This document shows, piece after piece, positions 34,100 to 43,709 of a stretch of DNA of 64,000 nucleotides (positions are counted from its first letter, which is position 1; each line of letters begins with the position of its first letter). The stretch is taken from NCBI RefSeq assembly GCF_017814915.1, contig NZ_JAGIPZ010000004.1, positions 286,071-350,070 of the forward strand. The letters run 5' to 3'. The notes beneath the pieces are model-generated. The model was not told the origin of the DNA. It did not search any database and worked only from the letters and a program-made list of their open reading frames with translations. This DNA comes from Herbaspirillum sp. LeCh32-8 (GTDB taxonomy: Bacteria > Pseudomonadota > Gammaproteobacteria > Burkholderiales > Burkholderiaceae_D). The translations under genes and the position numbers were made by a program.

Positions 34100-35263
34100 T
34101 CAGGCGTCCTGGCCCAGGGTGATGACATGGATCACGCTGCGGTAGAGCAGGAAGGCCGCGCCATAGGCGGCGCGCTTGTACCACGGCACATGCTGGAAGT
34201 CCGACAGGTGCACCACGCGGCCGGTGGCGGCACCGGCTTCGATCTCTTCGCGCAGGTATTGCGAGAAGGCCTGGTCGTCGATCACCACGTTGGCCTCCTG
34301 ATTCACGAACAGCGACAGGCCATCGTAGTTGCTGGAACCGACCGTGGACCATCTGTCGTCCACCACCGCGACCTTGGCGTGCAGCTGGGTCTTGGTGTAC
34401 TCGACGATGCGCACGCCGGCGCGCAGCAGCTTGGGATAGAAGTGGTGCGCCACCGCGTCCTGCATGGCGAACTGGCCCACGCCCAGCAGCAGCGTCACCT
34501 TCACCCCGCGCAGGGCCGCCTCTTCCAGCGCGCGCCGCATCTTGCGTCCCGGCGCGAAATACGGGTTGGCCAGGAAGGCGCTCTCGCGCGCACGGCCCAG
34601 CGCCTGCAGGTAGGCGCGTTGAATGGTGCGGCGATTGCGGAAGTTGTCGCGCACCACCAGGGCGGCCTGGGTCTCGCCGTGGATCGGCACCGGCGGGCGG
34701 TGGCGCAAGCGCTTGAAGTTTTCCCAGCGCGCCTTGAGCTTCATGTGGCCCACGCGCAGCCACTGCGCGTCCACCTCGCGGTAAATCTCATGCACCAGGG
34801 GACCGGTGATGCGCACCGCGAAGTCCCAGCGCGGCGCCGGCAACGGGATCGCGTGGCCGCTGTCGGAAATGAAATCGTCGTTGATGTTGAGCCCGCCGAC
34901 GAACGCCACCTGCCGGTCCACCACGCACAGCTTGCGGTGGCTGCGCGCCACGCCGCGCCGGAACCAGGGATTGAAGGCGCGATGCTGCACGCCGGCGGCG
35001 GTCAGGGCCTCCTTGAGCTGGCGGGTGTGCAAGCGGCCGGTGCCCAGCCAGTCGTTGATCACGTATACCACCACTCCGCGCGCCGAGGCGCTCTGCAAGG
35101 CGGTGCGCACCAGCACGCCGGTGTCGTCGTTGGCGAAGATGTAGGTCTCGAGATAAATCTCCACCCGCGCCGCGTCGATGGCGGCGATCAGGGCCGGATA
35201 GAAGCCCGCGCCGCTGTGCAGCAGCGCGATCTCGTTGCCGTCGGTGAAGTTGACGTGGCGCAT
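34100..35263 (-). CDS. clsB: Cardiolipin synthase B-like phospholipase D family protein
   Basis: 387 residues with two HKD motifs: SHRKLCVVDRQVAFVGGLNI and LHAKVAVVDDRWSTVGSSNY. The N-terminus (GNEIALLHSGAGFYPALIAAIDAARVEIYLETYIFANDDTG without a long membrane anchor) matches ClsB/YbhO, which makes cardiolipin from phosphatidylglycerol and another phospholipid. It lies 61 bases downstream of a YbhP-like gene, reproducing the E. coli ybhP-ybhO pairing. The ATG at 35263 opens the conserved region; the longer frame overlaps the upstream gene. Confidence 0.9.
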   Translation of the reverse strand: MRHVNFTDGNEIALLHSGAGFYPALIAAIDAARVEIYLETYIFANDDTGVLVRTALQSASARGVVVYVINDWLGTGRLHTRQLKEALTAAGVQHRAFNPWFRRGVARSHRKLCVVDRQVAFVGGLNINDDFISDSGHAIPLPAPRWDFAVRITGPLVHEIYREVDAQWLRVGHMKLKARWENFKRLRHRPPVPIHGETQAALVVRDNFRNRRTIQRAYLQALGRARESAFLANPYFAPGRKMRRALEEAALRGVKVTLLLGVGQFAMQDAVAHHFYPKLLRAGVRIVEYTKTQLHAKVAVVDDRWSTVGSSNYDGLSLFVNQEANVVIDDQAFSQYLREEIEAGAATGRVVHLSDFQHVPWYKRAAYGAAFLLYRSVIHVITLGQDA

Positions 35264-35324
35264 GCAGGACTTGTTGTCGTGTTCTCTGTCAGTCGGGATG
35301 TGCCGGTGAGGGCGACAATGAAGT

Positions 35325-36122
35325 CTATGCGAGTTGCAGCTCGGTGACGATGGGCGCATGGTCGGACAGGCGCGCCCACGGCCCCTCGGAGAGCACCTGC
35401 GCGGTATCCACCTTGAAGCCGCGCAGGTAGATGCGGTCCAGGCGCAGCCACGGCATCATCGCCGGGAAGGTGCGCGCCGGTCGGATCGGCGCCGACAGGC
35501 CGCCCATGCGGCGCAGCCCGTTCATCAGGCCCTTGGCCTTGCCCAGCGGCTGGTCGAACACCTCGACCACGCCCAGGTTCTGGTACAGGGTGGTACTCAA
35601 CTGGTTGGTCCAGTCGTTGAAGTCGCCGGCGATCAGGAGCGGCGCATCCGGCGGCGAGGAGTTGCGTACCGCCTCGATCAGCGCCTCGGTCTGGCGGCGG
35701 CGACCGCCGGCGAACAGACCCAGGTGGATCACGTAGCAATGCACCTCGGCGCCGTCCACCGGCACCACGCAATGCAGGATGCCGCGCGACTCGTAGGAAT
35801 GATCGGAGACGTCCTGGTTGCGAAAGGACGAAATCGCGAAGCGCGAGATCAGCGCGTTGCCGTGGTGGCCGTGGTCGTACACCGCGTTCATGCCGTAGGC
35901 CGAATGGTGGGTGTCGCCAGCCAGGTATTCGTGCTGGCCCTGCTGCGGCCAGTTGGACGCGTGGCGCAAGGCGTTGAGGTCGTGCCGGCCCTGCACCTCC
36001 TGCAGGAACAGGATGTCGGCGTCGAGCTGGGCCAGCGCCTGCTTGAGCGCCAGGATACGCGGCCGGCCGCCGAAGGAGGTCACGCCCTTGTGGATGTTGT
36101 ATGTCGCCACGCGCAGCTTCAT
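35325..36122 (-). CDS. YbhP-like endonuclease/exonuclease/phosphatase family protein
   Basis: 265 residues of the EEP fold. Metal and catalytic motifs: RVATYNIHKGV at the N-terminus, LFLQEVQGR (metal-binding Glu), VIHLGLFAGGRRRQTEAL, LIAGDFNDW (Asp/Asn pair) and the C-terminal RLSDHAPIVTEL with the Ser-Asp-His triad. It is paired with clsB as in the E. coli ybhP-ybhO locus and follows nudB. It probably hydrolyses a phosphate ester or phospholipid; substrate unknown. Confidence 0.9.
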   Translation of the reverse strand: MKLRVATYNIHKGVTSFGGRPRILALKQALAQLDADILFLQEVQGRHDLNALRHASNWPQQGQHEYLAGDTHHSAYGMNAVYDHGHHGNALISRFAISSFRNQDVSDHSYESRGILHCVVPVDGAEVHCYVIHLGLFAGGRRRQTEALIEAVRNSSPPDAPLLIAGDFNDWTNQLSTTLYQNLGVVEVFDQPLGKAKGLMNGLRRMGGLSAPIRPARTFPAMMPWLRLDRIYLRGFKVDTAQVLSEGPWARLSDHAPIVTELQLA

Positions 36123-36191
36123 CTGTACAACCTTTCTTGTGTTCTTCTCCGGTACGTCCCGTCGGCGTTTGCGCGCGCCCGCAGCGTCGCC

Positions 36192-36695
36192 TCAGCGCTC
36201 CATATAGCTCGGCAGCTGCAGGATGGCCTCGGCATTGGAGGGCGAAAAGCAGCGATCGGCCGCTTCGCGCAGCGGCAGCCATTCGTAGCGCGTATGCTCG
36301 CGCGGCGCCAGCGTGATCGTAATGTCGCGCGGCACCAGGAGGCCGAAGACGTGCTCGGTGTTCCTGGTCACGCCCGGCGCATAGCGGTGCCGCCAGACCG
36401 GATAGATCTCATAGATGTTGGAAAGTTGCCAGTCGCGCAAGTTGGCGGCCGGCAGGGGCTTGCCCGCACCCTGATCAAATTCTACGCCCGCCCCGGCGAC
36501 CACGATGCCGGTCTCTTCCTGCACTTCGCGTCGGGCGGTTTCCGACAGCGCTTCGTCCGGCGTGTCCTTGGATCCGGTCACCGACTGCCAGAAACCGGGC
36601 TTGTCGGCGCGCTCGATCAGCAGCACTTCGCGCTGGGCGGTGTGGATCACCACCAGCACCGATTCGGGGATCTTGTAGGGCTTGGTCTGCGTCAT
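36192..36695 (-). CDS. nudB: Dihydroneopterin triphosphate diphosphatase (Nudix)
   Basis: 167 residues with a complete Nudix box, GSKDTPDEALSETARREVQEETG, of the form Gx5Ex7REUxEExG. The entry sequence YKIPESVLVVIHTAQREVLLIERADKPGFWQSVTGS and the later RNTEHVFGL and HTRYEWLPLREA match NudB, which removes pyrophosphate from dihydroneopterin triphosphate in folate synthesis. The start at 36695 is where the family begins. In related genomes nudB usually follows aspS; here a three-gene module lies between them. Confidence 0.9.
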   Translation of the reverse strand: MTQTKPYKIPESVLVVIHTAQREVLLIERADKPGFWQSVTGSKDTPDEALSETARREVQEETGIVVAGAGVEFDQGAGKPLPAANLRDWQLSNIYEIYPVWRHRYAPGVTRNTEHVFGLLVPRDITITLAPREHTRYEWLPLREAADRCFSPSNAEAILQLPSYMER

Positions 36696-36798
36696 CTGCG
36701 GCTCAATCGTGCTGGAGACAATATCTCGGGCAATGCGCCGCGCGCCAGGATGGCGCATCGGCAAAACCCTATTGTATCGGCAGCAAGACCCGGCGTGC

Positions 36799-37701
36799 TC
36801 AGGCGGCTGCTTCGCTCTCGGCCACCAGCCAGGTGCGGAAGCTGCGCGCGGCGGAGTGCTCGATACGATCGCGCGGCCACACGGCGTAGTAACCCCCGCC
36901 CAGGCGGGCGCTGGCCTCGCAGGCGCGCACCAGCAGGCCCTGATTGATGCAGGCATCGATCATGTGGCGCCAGGCCAGCACAATGCCGTGGCCTTCCAGC
37001 GCCAGCTGCAGCAGCACCGGATATTGATTGGACAGGATGGGGTGCTCGATGCGCACATCGGCCATGCCGTTCTGGCCCAGCCAGTTCTGCCACGACATCC
37101 ATTGGCGCTGGCCGTCCTCCAGCATCAGCAAGGTCTCCTGCGGCAGGTCGCGCGGCGACAGGCTGCGTCCGGCCAGATAGGCCGGGGAGCAGACCGGGAA
37201 CACTTCCTCGTCATACAGGCGGCGCGTCGCCATGCCGGCCGGCGGGCCGTCGCGCAGGAAGTAGATGCCCATGTCGAAATCGGTCTCCGACAGGAAGGCC
37301 AGGTTGTCGTTGACGATCAGCCTCAGCTGGCAATCCGGATGCAGCGCGCGGAACTTGGCCAGCCGCGGCGTCAGCCACAGCACCGCCACGCCGGAAGAAC
37401 AGGCCACCGTCAGCTCCTGGTGGCCCTTGCGCTTCATCACGTCTTCCGTGGCTTCGGCGCAATCCACCAGCAGCCGCTGCACCAGCTCGGCGTAACGCTG
37501 GCCGCTCACCGTCAGGCGCAATGCGCGCGGCTCGCGCAGGAACAGTTTCTTGCCGAGGAAGCGTTCCAGCTGGGCGATCTGACGGCTGACCGCACTTTGC
37601 GTCAGGTGCAGTTCGGTCGCCGCGCGCGTGAAGCTGCCATGGCGCATGGCGGCCTCGAAGGCGATCAGGGATGGCAGTGGGGGAAGCGGTGAAATACGCA
37701 T
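36799..37701 (-). CDS. LysR-family regulator (GcvA-like)
   Basis: 300 residues. Helix-turn-helix region HGSFTRAATELHLTQSAVSRQIAQLERFLG at 21-50 and LREPRALRLTVSG after it match GcvA-type LysR proteins; an effector domain follows. It is encoded downstream of the amidohydrolase gene on the same strand, separated by a strong hairpin, and upstream of nudB. It is the likely regulator of the amidohydrolase/MFS pair. Confidence 0.92.
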   Translation of the reverse strand: MRISPLPPLPSLIAFEAAMRHGSFTRAATELHLTQSAVSRQIAQLERFLGKKLFLREPRALRLTVSGQRYAELVQRLLVDCAEATEDVMKRKGHQELTVACSSGVAVLWLTPRLAKFRALHPDCQLRLIVNDNLAFLSETDFDMGIYFLRDGPPAGMATRRLYDEEVFPVCSPAYLAGRSLSPRDLPQETLLMLEDGQRQWMSWQNWLGQNGMADVRIEHPILSNQYPVLLQLALEGHGIVLAWRHMIDACINQGLLVRACEASARLGGGYYAVWPRDRIEHSAARSFRTWLVAESEAAA

Positions 37702-37752
37702 GGAGGCGCTCCAACATGTCTCTGTAATAGCCGAATGTTAGAGCGAAAAGCA

Positions 37753-37791
37753 TGCCCGCCGGGAGCGGAATCGACATCCTCCCGGCGGGCA
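37753..37791 (-). terminator. Terminator of the MFS-amidohydrolase unit
   Basis: Perfect 13-bp stem TGCCCGCCGGGAG / CTCCCGGCGGGCA immediately after the amidohydrolase stop; on the minus strand TGCTTTTCG follows. Confidence 0.75.
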
Positions 37792-37795
37792 GGAA

Positions 37796-39028
37796 TCACG
37801 CGCGGCTGCGGTGGATATGGCCGGCTTGCATCACCAGCGACAGGTGCTCGCCCTGGCCGGTCAGCAGCGTGATGTCTTGCAGCGGGTTGCCGTCGACCAC
37901 GATCAGGTCGGCCTGGGCGCCGGCGCGCACCGTACCCAGCACGCCTTCGCGTTGCAGGATGGCGGCCGCGACCGAGGTGGCCGAGCGGATGGTTTCCAGG
38001 TTGCCCAGGATCTCGGCGCGGATGATGAACTCGTGCGACTGGTCCTGGTGCATCTCGCCCAGCAGGTCGGAGCCGAAGCCCATCTGCACGCCGTGCTCGG
38101 CGTAGATGCGCAGCGAATCGCGGCCGGCCTGGCGCACCGACTCGATCTTGGCCACCGAATCCGGCGGCAGGCCCAGGCGGGCGCCGTCGCGCGCCAGCGA
38201 GTCGTAGGTGACCAGGGTCGGCACCACGAAGGCGCCGTGCTCACGCATGACCTTGGCGGCGTCGGCGTCGACCAGGTTGCCGTGCTCGATGGTGCGCACC
38301 CCGCAACGCACCGCGCGCGAAATGGCGCGGCCGGTGTAAGCGTGGGCCATCACGTAGGTCTGGGCCGCTTCGGCCTCGGCCACGATGGCGCGGATCTCGT
38401 CTTCGCTGTACTGGGTGTTGCCGATCGGATCGGTGGGCGACGCCACGCCGCCGGAGGCCATGATCTTGATCTGGGTCGCGCCCTTTTGCAGTTCTTCACG
38501 CGCGGCCAGGCGCACTGCATCCACACCGTCGGCCACGCGGGCGATGGCGCCGGCGCGGAAGGCGCAGGAGCACGGCTCCAGCGCGTCGGAACGCGGGCGG
38601 AAGTCGCCGTGGCCGCCGGTTTGCGAGAGCGCCTTGCCGGACGGGAAGATGCGCGGTCCCGGCACCAGGCCGATGGCGATCGCCTGCGCCAGGCCCCAGT
38701 CGGCGCCGCCGGCGTCACGCACCGAGGTGAAGCCGCGGTTCAACATGGCTTCGACGATGGGCAAGGCGCGAATCGAAGTCAGCGAGCCGGGCTGCAGCGC
38801 GTTCAGGCCGAGGTTGGCCAGTGAGGCCAGCACGTGCACGTGGCAGTCGATCAGGCCGGGCATGACGGTCTTGCCGGCGACGTTGATGCGACGCGCGTCG
38901 GGCACGTCCAGCGGTGTCGCCGAGACGTCGATGATGCGGTCCTTTTCGATCAGGACATCATGGCGCGGGAACAGGCTGCCCAGCGCGGGATCGAGGACGT
39001 TGCCGCCCTGCAGGAGGATCTTGGTCAT
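37796..39028 (-). CDS. Metal-dependent amidohydrolase
   Basis: 410-residue hydrolase of the imidazolonepropionase/prolidase-like amidohydrolase group. Metal-binding elements are visible: MPGLIDCHVHVLA (HxH), ATQIKIMASGGV (position of the bridging Lys), VMAHAYTG and TIEHGNLVD (His ligands) and MGFGSDLLGEM (Asp ligand). Relatives hydrolyse dipeptides, cyclic imides or organophosphates, so the substrate is open. It starts 9 bases after the MFS gene and should form one transcript with it, suggesting import followed by hydrolysis of the same compound. Confidence 0.9.
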   Translation of the reverse strand: MTKILLQGGNVLDPALGSLFPRHDVLIEKDRIIDVSATPLDVPDARRINVAGKTVMPGLIDCHVHVLASLANLGLNALQPGSLTSIRALPIVEAMLNRGFTSVRDAGGADWGLAQAIAIGLVPGPRIFPSGKALSQTGGHGDFRPRSDALEPCSCAFRAGAIARVADGVDAVRLAAREELQKGATQIKIMASGGVASPTDPIGNTQYSEDEIRAIVAEAEAAQTYVMAHAYTGRAISRAVRCGVRTIEHGNLVDADAAKVMREHGAFVVPTLVTYDSLARDGARLGLPPDSVAKIESVRQAGRDSLRIYAEHGVQMGFGSDLLGEMHQDQSHEFIIRAEILGNLETIRSATSVAAAILQREGVLGTVRAGAQADLIVVDGNPLQDITLLTGQGEHLSLVMQAGHIHRSRA

Positions 39029-39036
39029 AGCGGTGC

Positions 39037-40338
39037 TCAATGTTGTTGCAGGTACTGGGGCTCGCGCACGAAGCGCGTGCCGACGAAACTGATGGCGGCG
39101 GCGATCATCACGTAGAAGGCCGGGGCCATGGCGCTGCCGGTGGTGGCGATGAACCAGGTGATGATGAACGAAGCAAAGCCGCCGAAGATGGTCACGGCCA
39201 GGTTGTAGGCCACCGACAGGCCGGTCGACAGCACCTTGGCCGGGAACAGCTCGGAGAACGCCGCCAGGATCGGGCCGGTGTAGGCTGCGATCAGCACGCC
39301 GAACACCAGCTGGAACAGCAGCAGCGAGCCCAGGCCCGGCGTCACGTTGATGTAGGCGAACATGGGATAGGCCAGCAGCAGGATCAGCAGCGAGGAGCCC
39401 GACAGGAACACGCGGCGACCGAAGCGATCGGCCAGGCGGCCGACGATGGGCGCGAACACCATGATGCACAGGCCGCCCACCATGCCGGCGATGAAGCCGG
39501 TCGACTGCGGCAGCTTCAGCACCTTGATCGAGTAGGTCGGCATGTAGAACAGCAGCACGTAGGTGCAGACCGTCCACAGGATCACCATCGAGAAGCTGGC
39601 CGAGGTCTCGCGCGGGAAGTTGCGGATCACTTCCTTCAGCGGCGAGTCAGTCTTGTCCTTTTCTTCCAGGAAGGCCGGGGTTTCGTCGAGGTGGTTACGG
39701 ATGTAGTAGCCGACCGGGCCGATCACGATGCCCAGCAGGAACGGCAGGCGCCAGCCCCAGCTCGACAGCGATTCAGGATCGAGGCTGGAGGTGACGAAGG
39801 TGCCGACCGCCGCGCCCAGCAGCACGGCCACGCCGATGCTGGCCTGGATCCAGCTGGAGTAATAGGCGCGCTCTTTGACCGGCGCGTATTCGGTCAGGAA
39901 GGCAGTTGCGCTGCCCATCTCGCCGCCGGCCGAGAAGCCTTGCAGCAGGCGCGCGATGACGATCAGCATCGGCGCGAACAGGCCGATCTGTTCATAGGTC
40001 GGCGCCAGGCCGATGATGGTGGTGCCCACCGCCATCAACAGGATGGTGACCGAGAGCGCTGCCTTGCGCCCGACGCGGTCGGCGTAGATGCCCAGCAGGA
40101 TGCCACCCACCGGACGCATGAAGAAACCCACGCCGAAGGTGGCCACCGCCAGCAGCAGCGAGGTCAGCTCATTGCCGGTCGGGAAGAACAGCTTGGCGAT
40201 GATGACCGCGAAGAAGCTGTACACGGTGAAGTCGAACCACTCAAGGCCGTTGCCGATGACGGTGGCGACGATGGCACGCCGGCGCTGGTTGCTGGTGACC
40301 TGCGGAATCCCGCCGGCCGGTACGGTGTTAGCTTGCAT
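39037..40338 (-). CDS. MFS transporter, metabolite:H+ symporter type
   Basis: 433 residues, 12 predicted helices. The opening GNGLEWFDFTVYSFFAVIIAKLFFP and the loop motif GIYADRVGRKAALSVTILLM are those of the metabolite:H+ symporter family (ShiA, ProP, KgtP relatives). A second loop, RLADRFGRRVFL, repeats the motif in the C-terminal half. It presumably imports an organic acid, amide or peptide-like compound that the co-transcribed amidohydrolase cleaves. Its promoter must lie in 40339-40529, between it and the aspS terminator. Confidence 0.9.
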   Translation of the reverse strand: MQANTVPAGGIPQVTSNQRRRAIVATVIGNGLEWFDFTVYSFFAVIIAKLFFPTGNELTSLLLAVATFGVGFFMRPVGGILLGIYADRVGRKAALSVTILLMAVGTTIIGLAPTYEQIGLFAPMLIVIARLLQGFSAGGEMGSATAFLTEYAPVKERAYYSSWIQASIGVAVLLGAAVGTFVTSSLDPESLSSWGWRLPFLLGIVIGPVGYYIRNHLDETPAFLEEKDKTDSPLKEVIRNFPRETSASFSMVILWTVCTYVLLFYMPTYSIKVLKLPQSTGFIAGMVGGLCIMVFAPIVGRLADRFGRRVFLSGSSLLILLLAYPMFAYINVTPGLGSLLLFQLVFGVLIAAYTGPILAAFSELFPAKVLSTGLSVAYNLAVTIFGGFASFIITWFIATTGSAMAPAFYVMIAAAISFVGTRFVREPQYLQQH

Positions 40339-40529
40339 GTTCTCCCCTTTTGATGCGTTTCATGGACAGGCGTATTTGCGTCCGATGATAGGGGGAGCTG
40401 CGAGCGAGCCGGAAATGATATCTGCGCATGTCGCCATGATCGCTGCGCATGCATGTGCAAAAGATTTATATCGATATGCGCCGTGCAGCGCCGCCGGTGC
40501 AGGCATCACGCACAGATGAAGCCGGCATG

Positions 40530-40559
40530 AAAAAAGGCGCATGCATCGCTGCATGCGCC
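40530..40559 (-). terminator. Terminator of aspS
   Basis: GGCGCATGCA / TGCATGCGCC stem, 4-base loop, six T on the minus strand. It insulates aspS from the MFS gene downstream. Confidence 0.9.
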
Positions 40560-40586
40560 CTTCTCAGGCGAAGCGGGCCGTCAGGA

Positions 40587-42392
40587 TCAGGCCTTGACCG
40601 CCGGCTCGGTATTGCGCAGGCGGATGTGCAGTTCGCGCAGCTGCTTCTCGTCGACCGGCGACGGCGCCTGCGTCAGCAGGTCTTGCGCGCGCTGGGTCTT
40701 GGGGAAGGCGATCACGTCGCGAATCGACTCGGCGCCGGCCATCATGGTGACCAGACGGTCCAGGCCGAAGGCGATGCCGCCGTGCGGAGGCGCGCCGTAC
40801 TGCAGCGCGTCCAGCAGGAAGCCGAACTTCAGGCGCGCTTCCTCGTCATCGATCTTCAGGGCGCGGAACACCTTGCTCTGCACGTCGGCGCGGTGGATAC
40901 GCACCGAACCGCCGCCCAGTTCCCAACCGTTCAGGACCATGTCGTAGGCCTTGGCGATGGCGGCGCCCGGGTTGGTCGAGATGAAGTCCTCGTGACCGTC
41001 CTTGGGCGAGGTGAACGGGTGGTGCAGCGCGACCCAGCGCTGGTTGTCTTCGTCGTATTCGAACATCGGGAAGTCGACCACCCACAGCGGACGCCATTGG
41101 TCTTCGAACAGGCCGTTCTTCTTGCCGAACTCGCTGTGACCGATCTTCACGCGCAGCGCGCCGATGGCGTCGTTGACCACCTTGGCCTTGTCGGCGCCGA
41201 AGAAGATCAGGTCGCCGTCCTGCGCGCCGGTCTTCTCGATGATCGCAGCCAGGGCGGCGTCATGGATGTTCTTGACGATCGGCGATTGCAGGCCGTCGCG
41301 CCCCTTGGCCTTCTCGTTGACCTTGATGTAAGCCAGGCCCTTGGCGCCGTAGATGGCGACGAACTGGGTATAGGCGTCGATTTCCGAACGCGGCATGTCG
41401 GCGCCGCCCGGCACGCGCAGGCCGACCACACGGCCGCCTTCGCTGTTGGCTGCGCCGGAGAAGACCTTGAACTCGACGTCCTTCATCACGTCGGTCAGTT
41501 CGGTGAACTCCAGCTTCACGCGCATGTCCGGCTTGTCGGAACCGTACATGCCCATGGCGGTGGCGAAGTCCATCACCGGGAACGGGTTGGGCAGCTCGAC
41601 GTCCAGCGCCTTCTTGAACACCAGGCGGATCATGCCTTCGAACAGGTCGCGGATCTCTTGCTCGGTCAGGAACGAGGTCTCGCAGTCGATCTGGGTGAAT
41701 TCAGGCTGACGGTCGGCGCGCAGGTCTTCGTCGCGGAAGCACTTGGTGATCTGGTAGTAGCGGTCGAAGTTGGCCACCATCAGCAGCTGCTTGAACAGCT
41801 GCGGCGACTGCGGCAGGGCGAAGAATTCGCCGGCGTTCACGCGCGAGGGCACCAGGTAGTCGCGGGCGCCTTCCGGAGTCGACTTGGTCAGCATCGGGGT
41901 TTCGATGTCGATGAAGCCGTTTTCGTCCAGGAACTTGCGCACTTCCATCGCCACCTTGTAGCGCAGGCGCAGGTTGTTCTGCATCTGCGGGCGACGCAGG
42001 TCCAGCACGCGGTGGGTCAGGCGGGTGGTTTCCGACAGGTTGTCGTCGTCCAGCTGGAACGGCGGCGTGACCGACGGGTTCAGCACTTCCAGCTCGTGGC
42101 ACAGCACTTCGATCTTGCCCGACTTCAGGTTGGCGTTGCCGGTGCCTTCAGGACGGCTGCGCACCACGCCGGTGATGCGCAGGCAGAATTCGTTGCGCAC
42201 CGATTCGGCGTTCTTGAACACCTCGGCGCGGTCCGGATCGCACACCACCTGGACCAGGCCTTCGCGGTCGCGCAGGTCGATGAAGATCACGCCGCCGTGA
42301 TCGCGGCGACGGTGCACCCAGCCGCACAGGCTGACGGTTTGGCCGAGCAATGCCTCGGTAGTGAGGCCACAGTATTGGGTTCGCATGGACAT
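40587..42392 (-). CDS. aspS: Aspartyl-tRNA synthetase, probably non-discriminating (Asp/Asn)
   Basis: Class II synthetase of 601 residues. An N-terminal anticodon-binding OB fold (about 1-110) precedes the catalytic core, whose motifs include [22 protein letters not shown] (motif 2) and [16 protein letters not shown] (motif 3); the GAD insertion domain lies between about 290 and 420. H32 in [10 protein letters not shown] corresponds to the His found in bacterial enzymes that charge both tRNA-Asp and tRNA-Asn, while E. coli has Leu there. It forms a cluster with DUF502 and FmdB-like genes upstream. Confidence 0.95.
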   Translation of the reverse strand: MSMRTQYCGLTTEALLGQTVSLCGWVHRRRDHGGVIFIDLRDREGLVQVVCDPDRAEVFKNAESVRNEFCLRITGVVRSRPEGTGNANLKSGKIEVLCHELEVLNPSVTPPFQLDDDNLSETTRLTHRVLDLRRPQMQNNLRLRYKVAMEVRKFLDENGFIDIETPMLTKSTPEGARDYLVPSRVNAGEFFALPQSPQLFKQLLMVANFDRYYQITKCFRDEDLRADRQPEFTQIDCETSFLTEQEIRDLFEGMIRLVFKKALDVELPNPFPVMDFATAMGMYGSDKPDMRVKLEFTELTDVMKDVEFKVFSGAANSEGGRVVGLRVPGGADMPRSEIDAYTQFVAIYGAKGLAYIKVNEKAKGRDGLQSPIVKNIHDAALAAIIEKTGAQDGDLIFFGADKAKVVNDAIGALRVKIGHSEFGKKNGLFEDQWRPLWVVDFPMFEYDEDNQRWVALHHPFTSPKDGHEDFISTNPGAAIAKAYDMVLNGWELGGGSVRIHRADVQSKVFRALKIDDEEARLKFGFLLDALQYGAPPHGGIAFGLDRLVTMMAGAESIRDVIAFPKTQRAQDLLTQAPSPVDEKQLRELHIRLRNTEPAVKA

Positions 42393-42495
42393 GGTTCTGA
42401 TTCCGTTGACAGTGTTCTTGTTTGATTCGTGATTCGATGATGGGGACGCGGGACGAAGGCGGGGCTGGCCGGCGATGATGACGCCGGCCGCCCCG

Positions 42496-43131
42496 TCAAT
42501 TATTGGCCGCCGTCGCGTCGGTGATGATTTTCTTGTCGGCCGCCATCTCGGGGGCCACCACGCCCATCGAGACGATGTACTTCAGGGCCTCGTCGACCGA
42601 CATGTCGAGCTCGATCGATTCCGCGCGCGGCAGCATCAGGAAGAAGCCCGAGGTCGGGTTCGGGGTGGTCGGCACGTAGACGCTGATGTAGTCGCCCTGC
42701 AGGTGGTTCTTCACCTCGCCGCCGGGGGTGCCGGTCAGGAAAGCGATGGTCCACGAGCCCTGGCGCGGATACTGGATCAGCACCGCCTTGCGAAAAGCGT
42801 TGCCGGAGGACGAGAACAGCGTGTCCGACACCTGCTTGACGCTGGAGTAGATCGACTTCACCACCGGGATGCGCGTCAGCAGGCCTTCCCACACCGACAC
42901 GATCTGGCGGCCGATGAAGTTGCGCGCGGCCAGGCCGGTCAGGAAGATGATCAGCAGCGTGAGGATGGAGCCCAGGCCCGGGATGTAGAAGCCCAGCAGC
43001 GCCTCCGGCCGCCAGCTCGGCGGCAGCAGCAGCAGGGACTGGTCCATGGTGCTGATGATCAGGTTGAGCACCCACAGCGTAATCGCCAGGGGCACCAGGA
43101 TCAGCAGGCCGGTAATGAAATATTTGCGCAT
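42496..43131 (-). CDS. DUF502 membrane protein
   Basis: 211 residues. Two membrane segments near the N-terminus: about 5-27 ([20 protein letters not shown]) and about 50-72 ([20 protein letters not shown]). The rest is a soluble domain with [33 protein letters not shown] and [16 protein letters not shown], which are hallmarks of DUF502. The family is widespread with no settled function. It lies between the FmdB-like gene and aspS, an arrangement common in this bacterial order. Confidence 0.92.
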   Translation of the reverse strand: MRKYFITGLLILVPLAITLWVLNLIISTMDQSLLLLPPSWRPEALLGFYIPGLGSILTLLIIFLTGLAARNFIGRQIVSVWEGLLTRIPVVKSIYSSVKQVSDTLFSSSGNAFRKAVLIQYPRQGSWTIAFLTGTPGGEVKNHLQGDYISVYVPTTPNPTSGFFLMLPRAESIELDMSVDEALKYIVSMGVVAPEMAADKKIITDATAANN

Positions 43132-43146
43132 GGGTCGATGGACGCC

Positions 43147-43518
43147 TCAGCTGGCGCTGGGGGTGGAAGTCGAGGAAGTCGACGCTGCGGGAGCGGCAGC
43201 GGGCGCTGCTGCCGGCGCAGGGGCAGCGGCTGCAGGCGCAGCGGGGGCGCTGGCAGGCGGCGTGTTGGCGCCGGAGCCTTCGCTGGCGGCCAGGCCGGTG
43301 CCGGTGGCGCCCACGCTGTTGGCGGTGCCGCTGCCGTTACCGCGGAAATCGGTCACATACCAGCCCGCGCCCTTTAGCTGGAAACCAGCGGCGGTGAGCT
43401 GCTTGCGGAAACTATCCTTGTTGCAGGACGGGCAAACGGTCAACGCATCGTCGGACATCTTTTGCAAGACATCCTTGGCAAAACCACACGCTTCGCAGCG
43501 ATACGCGTAAATCGGCAT
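43147..43518 (-). CDS. FmdB-family zinc-ribbon protein
   Basis: 123 residues. The N-terminal 75 residues are the FmdB zinc ribbon: MPIYAYRCEACG with C8/C11, and VCPSCNKD with C29/C32, giving two CxxC pairs for one zinc. The C-terminal tail is a low-complexity Ala/Pro/Ser stretch (from about 85 to the end), probably disordered. The start at 43518 is the conserved MPIYxY. It heads the cluster with DUF502 and aspS. Its role is unknown; a regulatory or ribosome-related function has been proposed for the family. Confidence 0.9.
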   Translation of the reverse strand: MPIYAYRCEACGFAKDVLQKMSDDALTVCPSCNKDSFRKQLTAAGFQLKGAGWYVTDFRGNGSGTANSVGATGTGLAASEGSGANTPPASAPAAPAAAAPAPAAAPAAAPAASTSSTSTPSAS

Positions 43519-43647
43519 GACTAACTCCGCAAAAAACTTCCAAAACCCTGAATTATAAAGGCTTTTGGCGCGTTTTTCGCGAACCCGGCGGCGACTTGCC
43601 CCCACGCTGTGGTTTCCGGCGGCAATGGTCATTTTGACAATGCGCTG

Positions 43648-43665
43648 CCGACGGCTTGCCGTCGG
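43648..43665. other. Hairpin between fmdB-like gene and otsA
   Basis: CCGACGGC / GCCGTCGG with a 2-base centre, in the 191-base gap after otsA. No T-run follows; possible 3' end of the trehalose operon. Confidence 0.4.
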
Positions 43666-43709
43666 GCAAATCGCCGCGCGAACCGATGCCCGGGGGCCCT
43701 CCCGCCGCC

